Below, one piece after another: positions 1 to 9,074 of a stretch of DNA of 64,000 nucleotides. The notes beneath the pieces are model-generated. The model was not told the origin of the DNA. It did not search any database and saw only the letters and a list, made by a program, of their open reading frames with translations. The position numbers were made by a program, and so were the translations under genes. Positions within the stretch are counted from its first letter, which is position 1. Every line of letters begins with the position of its first letter. The stretch is from assembly GCF_002761755.1 (NCBI RefSeq), contig NZ_PEOG01000020.1:1-64000 (forward strand). The letters are read 5' to 3'. Source of the stretch: Roseateles chitinivorans (lineage in GTDB: Bacteria; Pseudomonadota; Gammaproteobacteria; Burkholderiales; Burkholderiaceae_C).

Positions 1-12
1 GGCCGTCTCGCC

Positions 13-1716
13 ATGAGCGCGCCCGACGCCACCCCTCGCGTCGAGCGCGACGTCGCCCCCGACGCCGCCGACGGTGTCGGCCAGCGCGTCCCGGCCCGAC
101 CGCGCGGCATCCGGCAGACGATGTCCGACCTGCACATCTGGACCGGACTGCTGCTCGGCTGGTTCCTGTTCGCGATGTTCCTCACCGGGACGGTCAGCTA
201 TTTCAAGGAAGAGCTGTCGCAGTGGATGCGCCCCGAGATCGCGCACCAGGCCGACCGGCCCGAGCCGGCCGTCGTTGCCGGGCGCATCGCCCGGACGCTG
301 GAGACCGTCGCGCCAGGCACGACCCAGTGGAGCCTGCGTCTGCCCGACGAGCGCCATCAGGTCGCGAACGCGTTCTGGCGCGTGCCGCCGAAGGATGGCG
401 CCAAGCGCGCCTTCAAGGATGCCAACTTCGATCCGCAGACCGGCCTGAAGGTCGCGGCCCGCGAGACGCTGGGCGGCGAATTCTTCTATCGCTTCCACTT
501 CCAGTTCCATTACATGCCGGTGCCCTGGGGGCGTTGGCTCGCGGGGCTGGCGGCGATGTTCATGCTGGTGGCGATCGTCAGCGGCGTGATCACGCACAAG
601 AAGATCTTCAGCGACTTCTTCACCTTCCGCTGGGGCAAGGGCCAGCGCTCCTGGCTGGACGCGCACAACGCGCTGTCGGTGTTCGGGCTGCCCTTCCACC
701 TGATGATCACGTACACCGGGCTGGTGACGCTGATGACGCTCTACATGCCCTGGCCCGAGATGGCCGGCATCAACTCGCCGGCGATGAAGCGGCAGCTGAC
801 CTCGGAGATGAATGCCTTCCTCCAGCCGGCCAAGCCGTCCGGCGAGGCGGCGCCGCTGGCGTCGATCGAGGCGATGGTGCGCGAGGCCGAGCGCCGCTGG
901 GGCCCGGGCAGCGTGGCGCGGGTCACCGCGGTCAATCCGGGCGATGCGGTGGCGCGCGTGGCGATCACGCGGGGCGAGGGCGGGCGGCTGTCGATGAGCC
1001 CGCAGTACCTGCTGTTCGATGGCGTCTCCGGCCGGCTGGTCGAGGAGAAGTTGGACGTCGGCGCGGCGGCCGAGACGCGCGGCGTGATGGTCGGGCTGCA
1101 CCTGGGGCGCTTCGGCGACGGCGCGACGCGCTGGCTGTATTTCCTCGTCAGCCTGGCCGGCACCGCGATGGTGGGCAGCGGCCTGGTGATGTGGACGGTC
1201 AAGCGGCGTCAGAAGCTGGCCGATCCGCAGCGGCCGCACCTGGGCTTCCGGATCGTCGAGCGGCTCAACATCGCCGCGATCGCCGGCCTGCCGCTGGCGA
1301 TGACGGCGATGCTATGGGCCAACCGGCTGCTGCCGCTGGACCTGGTCCGGCGTGGCGAGTGGGAGGTCCATGTGGTCTTCATCGTCTGGGCACTGGCGCT
1401 GGCGCATGCGGTGCTGCGGCCGCCCCGGCGCGCCTGGATCGAATTGCTCGGGCTGGGCGCCGCGGCGCTGGCGTTGCTGCCGGTGCTCAATGCGCTGACG
1501 ACGGATCGCGCGCTGTGGCGCAGCCTGGCGCAGGGCGACGGGATTTTCGCCGGCGTGGAACTCGTGGGGTTGGCATTCGCGGCGCTGCTCGCCGGACTGG
1601 CGATGCGGGTCGCGCGTCATCGACCCAAGGGGACTCAGGCCGGCCGGGCGAGGACCACCGGCACATCGTCGCGACCGGCGTCCGACGCCGCGGCGGCGGT
1701 GGAGGGGGCGCGATGA
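13..1716 (+). CDS. PepSY-domain inner-membrane protein (PiuB-like, iron-uptake associated)
   Basis: A 567-residue membrane protein of the PepSY-associated TM family, whose members sit beside TonB-dependent siderophore receptors and are thought to help reduce or release iron in the periplasm. It shows the N-terminal family helix (MSDLHIWTGLLLGWFL, residues 37-52), a periplasmic segment, a second helix near 175-195, a HNALSVFGLPFHLMITYTG segment, and several C-terminal helices. The frame is open to the window edge and no ribosome-binding site precedes the ATG at 13, so the true start could lie upstream or at the internal Met 37. Its stop overlaps the start of the next gene. The substrate is not shown by the sequence. 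Confidence 0.85.
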   Translation: MSAPDATPRVERDVAPDAADGVGQRVPARPRGIRQTMSDLHIWTGLLLGWFLFAMFLTGTVSYFKEELSQWMRPEIAHQADRPEPAVVAGRIARTLETVAPGTTQWSLRLPDERHQVANAFWRVPPKDGAKRAFKDANFDPQTGLKVAARETLGGEFFYRFHFQFHYMPVPWGRWLAGLAAMFMLVAIVSGVITHKKIFSDFFTFRWGKGQRSWLDAHNALSVFGLPFHLMITYTGLVTLMTLYMPWPEMAGINSPAMKRQLTSEMNAFLQPAKPSGEAAPLASIEAMVREAERRWGPGSVARVTAVNPGDAVARVAITRGEGGRLSMSPQYLLFDGVSGRLVEEKLDVGAAAETRGVMVGLHLGRFGDGATRWLYFLVSLAGTAMVGSGLVMWTVKRRQKLADPQRPHLGFRIVERLNIAAIAGLPLAMTAMLWANRLLPLDLVRRGEWEVHVVFIVWALALAHAVLRPPRRAWIELLGLGAAALALLPVLNALTTDRALWRSLAQGDGIFAGVELVGLAFAALLAGLAMRVARHRPKGTQAGRARTTGTSSRPASDAAAAVEGAR

Positions 1717-1994
1717 TGACCCATCTCGCGAGTCTGCTGATCTGCGTCGGTGCGTTCGCCGCGCTGGCGATGGCGACGGAGCGCGCGCAGCAGGACGTCC
1801 TGGGGCGGGCGCTGTCGCCCGACGCGACGCGCCTGCTGCGGATCACCGGCTGGGCCCTGCTGATCGCGAGCTTGGCGATCGTCGTCGGCGCCCAGGGATG
1901 GGGCCTGGGGCTGGTGAGCTACAGCGGGCATACGAGCGTGGCTGCGGGCCTCGTCTTCGTGGGGCTGATCGCGTCACAGCGACGCAAGGGCTGA
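1713..1994 (+). CDS. DUF3325 small membrane protein
   Basis: A 93-residue protein with about three hydrophobic helices and a basic C-terminus (SQRRKG), matching the DUF3325 family. Its ATG overlaps the TGA of the PepSY gene (ATGA), implying translational coupling. In other proteobacteria DUF3325 and PepSY proteins are encoded together with iron-siderophore receptors, so a helper role in iron uptake is an inference from company kept. A second in-frame ATG lies immediately after the first, so the start could be 1716. Confidence 0.75.
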   Translation: MMTHLASLLICVGAFAALAMATERAQQDVLGRALSPDATRLLRITGWALLIASLAIVVGAQGWGLGLVSYSGHTSVAAGLVFVGLIASQRRKG

Positions 1995-2017
1995 TCGCCG
2001 CTTCCGCTGGCGATGCG

Positions 2018-3127
2018 TCAGCGGGCGGCTGCCGATGCTGGTGACGACGCAGCAGCAGCAGCAGCAGCAGCAGCAGCGGTCATGGTCGTGGTGGCGGTGG
2101 CGGTGGCGGCCACAGGCGACGCCGACGCCGATGAACTCGCGGCCGGCAGCAGCGCGGCGCGGGCCTCGGCCTGGCGCCGGAAGTTGTCGTAGGCGCGGGT
2201 GGCATCGTCCGCGTCGCGGCTGCGCAGCATCATGACCACCGTGCTGTGGCGGGTGAGCGCGGCGAAATACTCCCGCGTCTCCGCGCTCCAGACCAGGCGC
2301 ACCACCTCGTCGCCGAAACGCTGCCGGCGCAGGGTCTCCACCGCGCTGCCGAAGAAGCGCAGGTCCGGTCCGTCGGAGATCGGCGTCAGCGGCACCGCCG
2401 GCAGCAGCGGCTCGGGAAGCGCCGCTTCGGTCGCATCGGCCATCCGGCCGAGCAGCACCGGCCGCCCCACCTCGCCAGCGGCGGCGATGCGTCGGAAGCT
2501 GTCGAAGCGTTGCCAGGCCTCGGCCTCGTCGGAGGACACGAGCGTGCGCCGCACCTCGCCCTGCTGCAGGACAGCGACGTAGAACCGGCGCGGCATCGTG
2601 TGGGACCAGACCTCGATCGACACGTCGTCGACCTGGACGCGCCGCATCAGCAGCAGCGTGCGGGCGGCCAGTCGCGCGCGCAGATCGTCGATGTCGGTGG
2701 CCTCGGCGTTCACCGCCGGCGCGAGCGCGGCGGCCGGTGCGGTCGCCGCCACCATCGCCACGCTCGAGGCGCCACCCGACTGGGTGGCTCCGGTCGCCTT
2801 CGAGCGCCTGGCGTCCTTCGCGGGTGCCGAGGCCTTCGAGGCCTTCGGGGTCTTCGCTGTTTTCGCTGTTTTCGCGGCCTGCGCGGTCTTGAGGGTCTTC
2901 GTCGACGACCTTGCCTTCCGCGGCTGGGCGCCGGACGTCTTCGTGGGGGGCGGGGTGGCGGACTTCGTGGTCTTCGCCGCCTTCGCCTTCGCCGGTGCGG
3001 TCGGGGCCGGTGGCGTCTCGCGGGCGGCCTGGGCTGGCGGCAGGACGAGCCCCGCCGAGATCAGCAGCGCGAGGACGGAGCCGCGGAGACGCCAGGGGCT
3101 CCGGAACGGGCGAGGGAACGGATACAT
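2018..3127 (-). CDS. exported Lys/Ala-rich hypothetical protein with poly-Ala tail
   Basis: A 369-residue protein that I do not recognise. It has a signal peptide (basic start, hydrophobic stretch ending LVLPPAQAA near residue 35), then a 90-residue low-complexity region of KTAKTAK/KAS/APAK repeats resembling histone-H1-like or AlgP-like tails. A globular part follows (about 130-320) with two similar sub-motifs, each a beta strand followed by AEAWQRFDSFRR or ATRAYDNFRR, which suggests an internal duplication. The C-terminus is Ala/Thr-rich with an 11-Ala run encoded by a GCT/CAG repeat. The frame stays open upstream, but the Met at 3127 begins the only signal peptide. It diverges from dusA. 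Confidence 0.65.
   Translation of the reverse strand: MYPFPRPFRSPWRLRGSVLALLISAGLVLPPAQAARETPPAPTAPAKAKAAKTTKSATPPPTKTSGAQPRKARSSTKTLKTAQAAKTAKTAKTPKASKASAPAKDARRSKATGATQSGGASSVAMVAATAPAAALAPAVNAEATDIDDLRARLAARTLLLMRRVQVDDVSIEVWSHTMPRRFYVAVLQQGEVRRTLVSSDEAEAWQRFDSFRRIAAAGEVGRPVLLGRMADATEAALPEPLLPAVPLTPISDGPDLRFFGSAVETLRRQRFGDEVVRLVWSAETREYFAALTRHSTVVMMLRSRDADDATRAYDNFRRQAEARAALLPAASSSASASPVAATATATTTMTAAAAAAAAAASSPASAAAR
2050..2076. repeat. (CAG)9 trinucleotide repeat
   Basis: Nine perfect CAG units on the plus strand. On the minus strand they are read as GCT and give most of a poly-alanine run near the C-terminus of the exported Lys/Ala-rich protein. A repeat of this length is prone to slippage, which would add or remove whole alanines without shifting frame. 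Confidence 0.9.
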
Positions 3128-3223
3128 GAGCGGTCGGCATGGTACGACGGACAGCGCCGCCCCCGGCGCGCGGGCGCATCGTCGAAGCCGGTCGATCTCC
3201 GCGCTCCGGGATAATCCGCCGCC

Positions 3224-4270
3224 ATGTCCTCGATGTTTTCCCCTTGGCGCCTGTCCGTCGCTCCCATGCTGGACTGGACGACAGCCGATTGCCGTTTCCT
3301 GCACCGGCTGCTGACGCGCCACACGCTGCTCTACACCGAGATGGTGACCACCGGCGCGATCCTGCATGGCGACCAGCCGCGCCACCTCGACTTCAACGAG
3401 GAGGAGCATCCGGTCGCCCTGCAGCTCGGCGGCTCCGAGCCCGCCGATCTGGCCGCCTGCGCCAGGCTGGCCGAGCAGTGGGGCTATGACGAGGTCAACC
3501 TCAATTGCGGCTGCCCCAGCGAGCGGGTGCAGCGCGGCGCCTTCGGCGCCTGCCTGATGGCCGAGCCGGCGCTGGTCGCCGACGGCGTCAAGGCGATGCG
3601 CGACGCCGTCTCGATTCCGGTCACCGTCAAGCACCGCATCGGCATTGACCGGATCGAGAGCTACGAGTTCGTCCGGGACTTCGTCGGCCAGGTCGCCGAC
3701 GCCGGCTGCGAGGTCTTCATCGTCCATGCGCGCAATGCCTGGCTGCAGGGGCTGTCGCCCAAGGAGAACCGCGACATCCCGCCCTTGCGCTACGAACTGG
3801 TCCATCGGCTCAAGCGCGAGTTCCCGCGGCTCACGATCGCGATCAACGGCGGCCTGAAGGCGGACGACGAGATCGCCGAGCAACTGAACCACGTCGATGG
3901 CGTGATGATCGGCCGGCAGGCCTATCACGAGCCCTGGCAGATGGCGCAGTGGGACCAGCGCTTCTTCGGCGAGGCCCAGCCGCTCGTCACCCGACGAGAG
4001 GAGGTCGAGGAACAGTGGCTCGCCTACCTGGACCGGCAGGTCGCGCTGGGGCGGCCGTGGTCGCAGGCGATGCGCCATGCGCTGGGCCTGTGGAACGGCC
4101 TGCCCGGCGCGCGCCGCTGGCGCCAGGTATGGTCCGACCACAAGCTCAAGGCGATGGCGCCGCGCGAAGTGGCCCGCCTGGCCACCGAGGCCCGGCTGCA
4201 GGCCGCCGAGATCGCTAGCCAGCATCCTGCGTTCAAGCCGCCCGTCGGGGCCGCTCCTGCCACGGGTTGA
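3224..4270 (+). CDS. dusA: tRNA-dihydrouridine(20/20a) synthase DusA
   Basis: FMN-dependent enzyme that reduces uridine 20/20a in the tRNA D-loop. The 348-residue protein starts with the family signature SVAPMLDWTTADCRF and shows YTEMVTTGA, the catalytic-cysteine motif NLNCGCPSERV (Cys 97), VTVKHRIGID, HARNAWLQGLSPKENR and the phosphate-binding INGG and GVMIGRQAYHEPW motifs. Presence of the SPKENR loop and overall length favour DusA over DusB or DusC. An alternative start is the ATG at 3233; neither has a strong ribosome-binding site. It is separated by 25 bases from the downstream alkyltransferase gene, suggesting co-transcription. Confidence 0.95.
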   Translation: MSSMFSPWRLSVAPMLDWTTADCRFLHRLLTRHTLLYTEMVTTGAILHGDQPRHLDFNEEEHPVALQLGGSEPADLAACARLAEQWGYDEVNLNCGCPSERVQRGAFGACLMAEPALVADGVKAMRDAVSIPVTVKHRIGIDRIESYEFVRDFVGQVADAGCEVFIVHARNAWLQGLSPKENRDIPPLRYELVHRLKREFPRLTIAINGGLKADDEIAEQLNHVDGVMIGRQAYHEPWQMAQWDQRFFGEAQPLVTRREEVEEQWLAYLDRQVALGRPWSQAMRHALGLWNGLPGARRWRQVWSDHKLKAMAPREVARLATEARLQAAEIASQHPAFKPPVGAAPATG

Positions 4271-4295
4271 CCGCGCGGCGGATCAGGATCGCGTC

Positions 4296-4877
4296 ATGGC
4301 GCCCCAGGTCTTCTTTCATTGCTATCCGACGGCGCTCGGCCACTGCGGCATCGCGTGGACCGAGCGTGGCGTCGTCGGCTCGCCACTGCCCGAGGAGACG
4401 CCGTCGCTGACCCGCGATCGCATGTGGGTGCGCTTCCCGGCGGCCCGCGAGGTGACCGCGTTCGAGCGGCTCCCCGTGGCGGTGCAAGCGGCCTGCGAGG
4501 GCGTGCGGGCGCTGCTCGCGGGCGAGGCGCGCGACCTGCTCGAGGTCGAACTCGACGACAGCGCGGTGCCGGCCTTCGACCGGGAGGTGCTGGCGCTGAC
4601 GCGGCGCATTCCGGTCGGGCAGACGCTCACCTATGGCGAGGTCGCCACGCGGCTCGGCCATCCCGGCGCGGCGCGCGCCGTCGGCCGCGCGGAGGGCCAC
4701 AACCCGTTCGCGCCGATCGTGCCCTGCCACCGCGTGATGGGCGCGCCGTCGGCCGGCAAGGCGGCGAACCTCACCGGCTTTTCCGCCGCGGGGGGCGTGG
4801 CGACGAAGCTGAAGATCCTGGCGATCGAGGCGCGGGCCACCGGTCAGCAGGCGGGCGAACAGCAAGACCTGTTCTGA
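4296..4877 (+). CDS. ogt: methylated-DNA--[protein]-cysteine S-methyltransferase
   Basis: Suicide repair protein that takes the methyl group from O6-methylguanine. The 193-residue protein carries the active-site motif PIVPCHRVMG (Cys 144), the helix-turn-helix-like stretch GQTLTYGEVATRLGHPGAARAVG that flips and recognises the base, and the C-terminal motif NLTGFSAAGGVATK. The N-terminal half is short and lacks the Ada metal-binding domain, so it is an Ogt/AdaB-type enzyme. The ATG at 4296 was preferred because further upstream the frame runs inside dusA. Confidence 0.9.
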   Translation: MAPQVFFHCYPTALGHCGIAWTERGVVGSPLPEETPSLTRDRMWVRFPAAREVTAFERLPVAVQAACEGVRALLAGEARDLLEVELDDSAVPAFDREVLALTRRIPVGQTLTYGEVATRLGHPGAARAVGRAEGHNPFAPIVPCHRVMGAPSAGKAANLTGFSAAGGVATKLKILAIEARATGQQAGEQQDLF

Positions 4878-4907
4878 GGGATGAGGGTCACCGCGGCGCG
4901 CGGTCCC

Positions 4908-5924
4908 TCACTCCCACGGCGCCGCTTCGGTGGCCAGGTCCTCATCCTTCGCAGGCGAGGTCGAGGCCGCCGCCGGCGCCTTCGCGCCGCCCGGCGCATG
5001 CTCCGCCGCGATCTTGGCCGACTGGCCGATGAAGTCCAGCTCGCCGCCCAGGCCCTCGATCATGTCGGGGATCAGCTGCGCGAGCTCGCCGGTCGCCAGC
5101 GCCGCGTCCACGTCGAAGGCCTCGTCCTTCGCCGGCTTGTCCCGCCCGTCGAAGACCACGTCCAGGAACTTGATGCCCTTGATCTGCATCGTGTCCGTCA
5201 GGGTGAAGGACACGCGCTCCTTCCAGGTCATCGCCAGGCGCGTCGGCATCTTGCCGCTGGTCAGGTGGGCCTTGACCTCGTCGGTGTCCAGGTTGTGGCG
5301 GGCGTAGCGCACCGCCGCCTTCATCTCGTCGGCGGCCTTGAGCTCGCAATCGCGGTCGATCACGAAGTCCTTCGGCGGCACGCCGTCCATCAGCCACGCC
5401 GCCATGCAGGCCGCCGGCGACTCGGCGCTCTGCAGCAGGTGCAGGTTGATCGACGAATCCGCCTTCACCAGCAGCGTGATCAGCTCGTCGGCCTTGCCGA
5501 TCGAACCCGCATCCACCATCAGCAGGCCCTGCTTGGGCGAGATCCACACCCGCAGGTGCGATTGCAGCGTGAAGGCGCGCGGCAGCAGCTCCAGCGTGGC
5601 CTGCTCCTTCATGTCGCGCTGCTGCTTCTTGCCGGGCCGGCGGCCGGTCTCGAGCTCGATCCGCTCGACCATCTCCTCGACCTTCTCCCGCACCACCGAG
5701 CCGGGCAGCACCCGCTTCTCCATGCGCAGGCTCAGCAGCCAGTGGCCGTCGATCTCTTCCAGCAGCCGGGCGCCGGGCTCGCCGCGCGGCGGCACCCAGC
5801 CGGCCGAGAGGGCTTCGGTGGCGCCGCAGGGCGCGAAGCGCTCGTTCTCGAGGGCGTCCTCGAGCTTCTCGGCATTGGGCTGCCAGTCGTTGGACAGGCG
5901 GTAAACGATCAGGTTCTTGAACAT
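4908..5924 (-). CDS. rdgC: recombination-associated protein RdgC
   Basis: A 338-residue homologue of RdgC, a toroidal double-stranded-DNA-binding protein that limits RecA loading. The start MFKNLIVYRLSNDW is diagnostic, followed by the conserved GWVPP segment, the VEEIELETGRRPG-like segment and the KDEAFDVDAALATGELAQL region. The C-terminal 40 residues are Ala/Pro/Lys-rich (GGAKAPAAASTSPAKDED) and look disordered, a lineage extension. It is a single gene with convergent ogt on its 3' side. Confidence 0.95.
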   Translation of the reverse strand: MFKNLIVYRLSNDWQPNAEKLEDALENERFAPCGATEALSAGWVPPRGEPGARLLEEIDGHWLLSLRMEKRVLPGSVVREKVEEMVERIELETGRRPGKKQQRDMKEQATLELLPRAFTLQSHLRVWISPKQGLLMVDAGSIGKADELITLLVKADSSINLHLLQSAESPAACMAAWLMDGVPPKDFVIDRDCELKAADEMKAAVRYARHNLDTDEVKAHLTSGKMPTRLAMTWKERVSFTLTDTMQIKGIKFLDVVFDGRDKPAKDEAFDVDAALATGELAQLIPDMIEGLGGELDFIGQSAKIAAEHAPGGAKAPAAASTSPAKDEDLATEAAPWE

Positions 5925-5973
5925 CTTGAAACTGCGTCAGGCGGTGACGGCGCGCGAAAGCGCCAGGAATGAC

Positions 5974-6006
5974 AACGGGGCCAAGCGGACGACGCATGGC
6001 CCCGTT
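5974..6006 (-). terminator. hairpin downstream of the FrnE-like gene
   Basis: A perfect 10-bp inverted repeat (AACGGGGCCA / TGGCCCCGTT) with a 13-nt loop, placed after the stop of the minus-strand FrnE-like gene and before rdgC. The following bases are only moderately T-rich, so termination may be partial. Confidence 0.5.
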
Positions 6007-6136
6007 CAAACGATGGGCGGATTGTCTCAAATCCGGCGGCCGGTCCGGACGCGGATCAACCCCCTTGCCAACCGGTGCGCATTCCTGACGGCGTGGATCG
6101 ACCGGGCCGTTCCGCGGGGCGAATCGCCCGGACCCG

Positions 6137-6832
6137 TCAGGCCGTGGCTTCGCGCTGCTCGGCCGCGATCTGGCGCAGCGCCTGCTCGAAGGCCTCCGGC
6201 GGCTGGCCGCCCTGGATCAGGTATTTCTCGTTGATCACGACGGCGGGCACCGAGCTGATGCCGCGGCCCAGCCACAGCGATTCGGTCTCGCGCACGTCGT
6301 CGGCGAACTCGCCGCTGTCGAAGACGCGGGCGGCCTCGGCGGCGTCCAAGCCGATCTCGCGGACCGCGGCGAGCAGCGTCTCGCGATCCCCCGGATTCCG
6401 GCCGTTCGTGTGGTACGCCGTCAGCAGCGCCAGCTTCAGGTCGCGTTGCGCCTGCGCGGACTGCAGGCCGGCCCAGTGCAGCAGCCGGTGCGCGTCGAAG
6501 GTGTTCCAGACGCGGCTGCGCGCGCCCTCGGTGAAGGTGAATCCCACCTCGGCACCGCGCTGGCGCAGATGCGCGCGGATCTGCTGGCGCTGCTCGGTCG
6601 TGGAGCCGTACTTGCGGCTGAGGTGCTCCTCGATGTCCTCCCCCTCCGGGGCCATCTGGGGGTTGAGTTCGAAGGGCTGGAAGTGCAGGTCCACGGCCAC
6701 GTCCGGCAAGCGGGTGAGGGCGGTTTCCAGCGATTTCAGCCCGACGGCGCACCAGGGGCAGGCGACGTCGGAGACGAAGTCGATGCGCAGCGGAGGCAGG
6801 GCGGTGGCGGTCGGGGCGGGGGTGTCGTTCAT
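6137..6832 (-). CDS. DsbA-family oxidoreductase, FrnE-like
   Basis: A 231-residue cytoplasmic (no signal peptide) thioredoxin-fold protein of the FrnE subgroup of DsbA. The redox motif is DVACPWCAVG (Cys 25 and Cys 28), and the helical insertion begins FELNPQMAPEGEDIEEHL. The cis-Pro loop is GISSVPAVVINEKYLIQGGQPPEAF. Family members act as disulfide isomerases or dehydrogenase-like enzymes in stress resistance; the substrate is unknown. The Met at 6832 was chosen because it places the fold at the right distance; the longer frame runs into the AstE-like gene. Confidence 0.9.
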   Translation of the reverse strand: MNDTPAPTATALPPLRIDFVSDVACPWCAVGLKSLETALTRLPDVAVDLHFQPFELNPQMAPEGEDIEEHLSRKYGSTTEQRQQIRAHLRQRGAEVGFTFTEGARSRVWNTFDAHRLLHWAGLQSAQAQRDLKLALLTAYHTNGRNPGDRETLLAAVREIGLDAAEAARVFDSGEFADDVRETESLWLGRGISSVPAVVINEKYLIQGGQPPEAFEQALRQIAAEQREATA

Positions 6833-6854
6833 GCCGGCGACTCTAGCCAGAAGC

Positions 6855-7850
6855 TCAAGCCAACACGCGGTCGCTGGGCTTTGCCAGGTAGAACCACTCG
6901 TGACCCGGTTCGGCGTTGTTGTTGGGGAACACGATGCGGCCGCCGAAAGGCGCCAGCACCGGCGTGCCGTCGGCGCGCGTGCCGATGCGCTGGCCCTCGG
7001 CGATCGGATCGAAGCTGGCCCACTGGCGTTCGAAGCGGTCGTCGACGCTGTCGCGGTCGACCACCTCGTAGAGCTGCAGCAGCTCGACCGGCCGCTTCGG
7101 ATCGGCCGGCTCGACGGCCTCCGGCGCGACCATGCCCAGCAGCACCAGGGTGCGCAGGATCGCCTTGAAGGCGACCTCCGGCCCCTGCGGGTCGGCATGC
7201 TGGCCGCACTCCAGGGTGATGCAGTAGCCGCCGGTGCTGCGCATGTATTCGGTGGTGCCCACGCCGTAATGCGGGTCCTGTTGCAGCGCCATGCGGCGCG
7301 AGCCGTCGCCGGCCCGCTCGGCGCGGCGCGTCAGGCCGAGCGCATAGGTCGACAGCCAGCCCTCGACGATGCGCGAGGTGCCCACCGCCAGCGCCAGCGC
7401 GCTCTCGGCGGCCTGGTGGCGGAAGGGCTCGAGATCGCCGTCGTTGTCGCGCGGGCCGAGCATCGCGAAGGCCGGACCGGGGTTGTTGAAGCTGTGCAGG
7501 TCCAGCATCACGTCGCTGGCGGCGATCCACGGGCACAGGCGGTTGGCGATGCGGTCCTCGAAGTCCTGCGGGATCGGATTCACCCGCAGGTTGCGATTGA
7601 GGTTGCGTTCGCCCTCGCGGCGCTGCAGGCGATGCGCGAGCGGATTGACGATGGGGATCATCGTCAGCGTGCCCTTGCGCAGCGTCAGCGCGCCTTCGTC
7701 CAGCATCGCCATCACCCGCTGGATCGCGCCGACGCCCGCGACCTCGTTGCCGTGCACCGCGGCCGTCACCAGCAGCTTGGGGCCGGGTTGCAGGCCGGCG
7801 AACTGGTGGACGCGGAGGTGGGTCGGGTGGGCGGTGGTGGCGTCGCTCAT
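6855..7850 (-). CDS. succinylglutamate desuccinylase/aspartoacylase (AstE/ASPA) family protein
   Basis: A 331-residue zinc carboxypeptidase-fold hydrolase. Visible zinc ligands are the HGNE motif (TAAVHGNEVAG, near residue 34) and the histidine in MLDLHSFNNPG (near 119); GGYCITLECGQH carries the catalytic Glu. The extra C-terminal beta domain of the family ends with VFPNNNAEPGHEWFYLAK. It is not in an arginine-catabolic (ast) operon here, so the amide or ester it cleaves cannot be named. It lies 22 bp upstream of the FrnE-like gene on the same strand, so the two are probably co-transcribed. Confidence 0.8.
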   Translation of the reverse strand: MSDATTAHPTHLRVHQFAGLQPGPKLLVTAAVHGNEVAGVGAIQRVMAMLDEGALTLRKGTLTMIPIVNPLAHRLQRREGERNLNRNLRVNPIPQDFEDRIANRLCPWIAASDVMLDLHSFNNPGPAFAMLGPRDNDGDLEPFRHQAAESALALAVGTSRIVEGWLSTYALGLTRRAERAGDGSRRMALQQDPHYGVGTTEYMRSTGGYCITLECGQHADPQGPEVAFKAILRTLVLLGMVAPEAVEPADPKRPVELLQLYEVVDRDSVDDRFERQWASFDPIAEGQRIGTRADGTPVLAPFGGRIVFPNNNAEPGHEWFYLAKPSDRVLA

Positions 7851-8028
7851 GGCGGGAAGGAGGGGCTCGACGAGGGGAAGCGCGAAGCATAGGCCCGCCC
7901 GGCGCTCCGGCGTGCGCCCCGCGCATGCCGAAAACGGCGGCGGGGATGAGCGCAGGTTGTGGCTGTGAACGAGCTCGTCCCGGGACGGCGAGGCTTCGGT
8001 GCCGGCTCCGCCGTGGATCGGGGAGCGC

Positions 8029-8967
8029 TCAGGCGCCGAGCAGGGCGGCCGGGTCGAGCGGCGTCTCGCAGGACCAATGGCTGTTGGGCAGGTCGCCGAC
8101 AGGCGCGCCGTCGACCCAGCGCGTCAGCCGGTACAGCGTGCCGAAGGCGAAGTCCGGCGGCGCCTCGCCCGCGCCGGCCAGCAGCTCGCCGCCGCGGCGC
8201 ACGTTGTCGGCCATCCAGGCCGGCAGGCGCAGGTGATACGGATTGCGGGCGACCTCGCCGTGGTGGCAGGCCAGCGCCCGCACCAGCCGCGCGGTATCGC
8301 GCTGGCCGGTTTCGACGAGCGTCGTCGGAGCGGGCTGGGTGGCCCAGAACTCGGTGTGCGCGAACACGGTGCTGAGCCTGGCCCGCGCCAGTGCCTCGCT
8401 GACCAGCAGGTGCACGCCAATGTGGGTGGGAATGCCGTCGCCCGCGTGGGGGACCAGGATCAGCGCGGGCCGCTCGGCGGCCAGCAGCTCGGCCACCAGC
8501 CGGACCTGCTCCTGCCACAGCGGCGTGCGCGCGGCGGCGGCTTCAGGCTTGACCTGCTCGAAGCCGTCGGCGGCGAGCAGGCGCAGGTCGAAGCCCAGCA
8601 CGTCGCAGGCGGCGCCCAGTTCGGTCCAGCGCTCGGCGCGGCGCTGCTGCTTGCTGCCCAGCGTCACCGCGATGTTGGTCACCCGCCAGCCGGCTTCCTG
8701 GCGCAGCCGCAGCGGCAGCGCGCCGACGATGCATTCGTCGTCCGGATGGGGGGCGAACACCAGGACCAGCGGGGGGCGCTGCGTGGCGTGGCCGGTGCGG
8801 ACGGGGGCGGCCGACGCCGCCAAAGGACTGACACCGGTACGCGGCGACTGCCTCAGGAGGGCATACCAGCTGCCGATCCAGGATTCCCAGTCCGCCTGGC
8901 TGGCGGTGGCGGCGGCGACGGTGGGAAGCGGGGGCGTGAGGGCCGGAGCAGGGGCGTTCGCGTTCAT
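8029..8967 (-). CDS. PIG-L/LmbE-family deacetylase
   Basis: A 312-residue protein with the metal-binding motif FAPHPDDECIVGAL (near residue 70), and the second histidine motif in GIPTHIGVHLLV. The family removes N-acetyl groups from GlcNAc-type substrates. The first 60 residues are Ala/Pro-rich and variable. It has a likely own promoter in the AT-rich gap upstream. Position of the substrate pathway is not evident from neighbours. Confidence 0.85.
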   Translation of the reverse strand: MNANAPAPALTPPLPTVAAATASQADWESWIGSWYALLRQSPRTGVSPLAASAAPVRTGHATQRPPLVLVFAPHPDDECIVGALPLRLRQEAGWRVTNIAVTLGSKQQRRAERWTELGAACDVLGFDLRLLAADGFEQVKPEAAAARTPLWQEQVRLVAELLAAERPALILVPHAGDGIPTHIGVHLLVSEALARARLSTVFAHTEFWATQPAPTTLVETGQRDTARLVRALACHHGEVARNPYHLRLPAWMADNVRRGGELLAGAGEAPPDFAFGTLYRLTRWVDGAPVGDLPNSHWSCETPLDPAALLGA

Positions 8968-9046
8968 CGGCAGGGATGTGGCGGTCCGGAAGCAAGTGCC
9001 CCGGGCAACTTCGATCTACCCATCTTAGCGGGTGAATCCCTAAATG

Positions 9047-9074
9047 GTATTACATTGGTAGTAAAACTAGACAA
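9047..9074 (-). promoter_or_regulatory. sigma-70-type promoter for the PIG-L gene
   Basis: Within an unusually AT-rich patch of the 210-bp gap, the minus strand reads TTGTCT, 16 bases, TAATAC. The -10 lies about 80 bases before the deacetylase start. Only this gene lies downstream on that strand. Confidence 0.45.

Noticed and set aside
7976..7987. Perfect 12-bp palindrome CGTCCCGGGACG between the PIG-L and AstE-like genes
   Set aside because: Short and all G/C apart from two bases; such palindromes are frequent by chance here, and no second copy was seen nearby.
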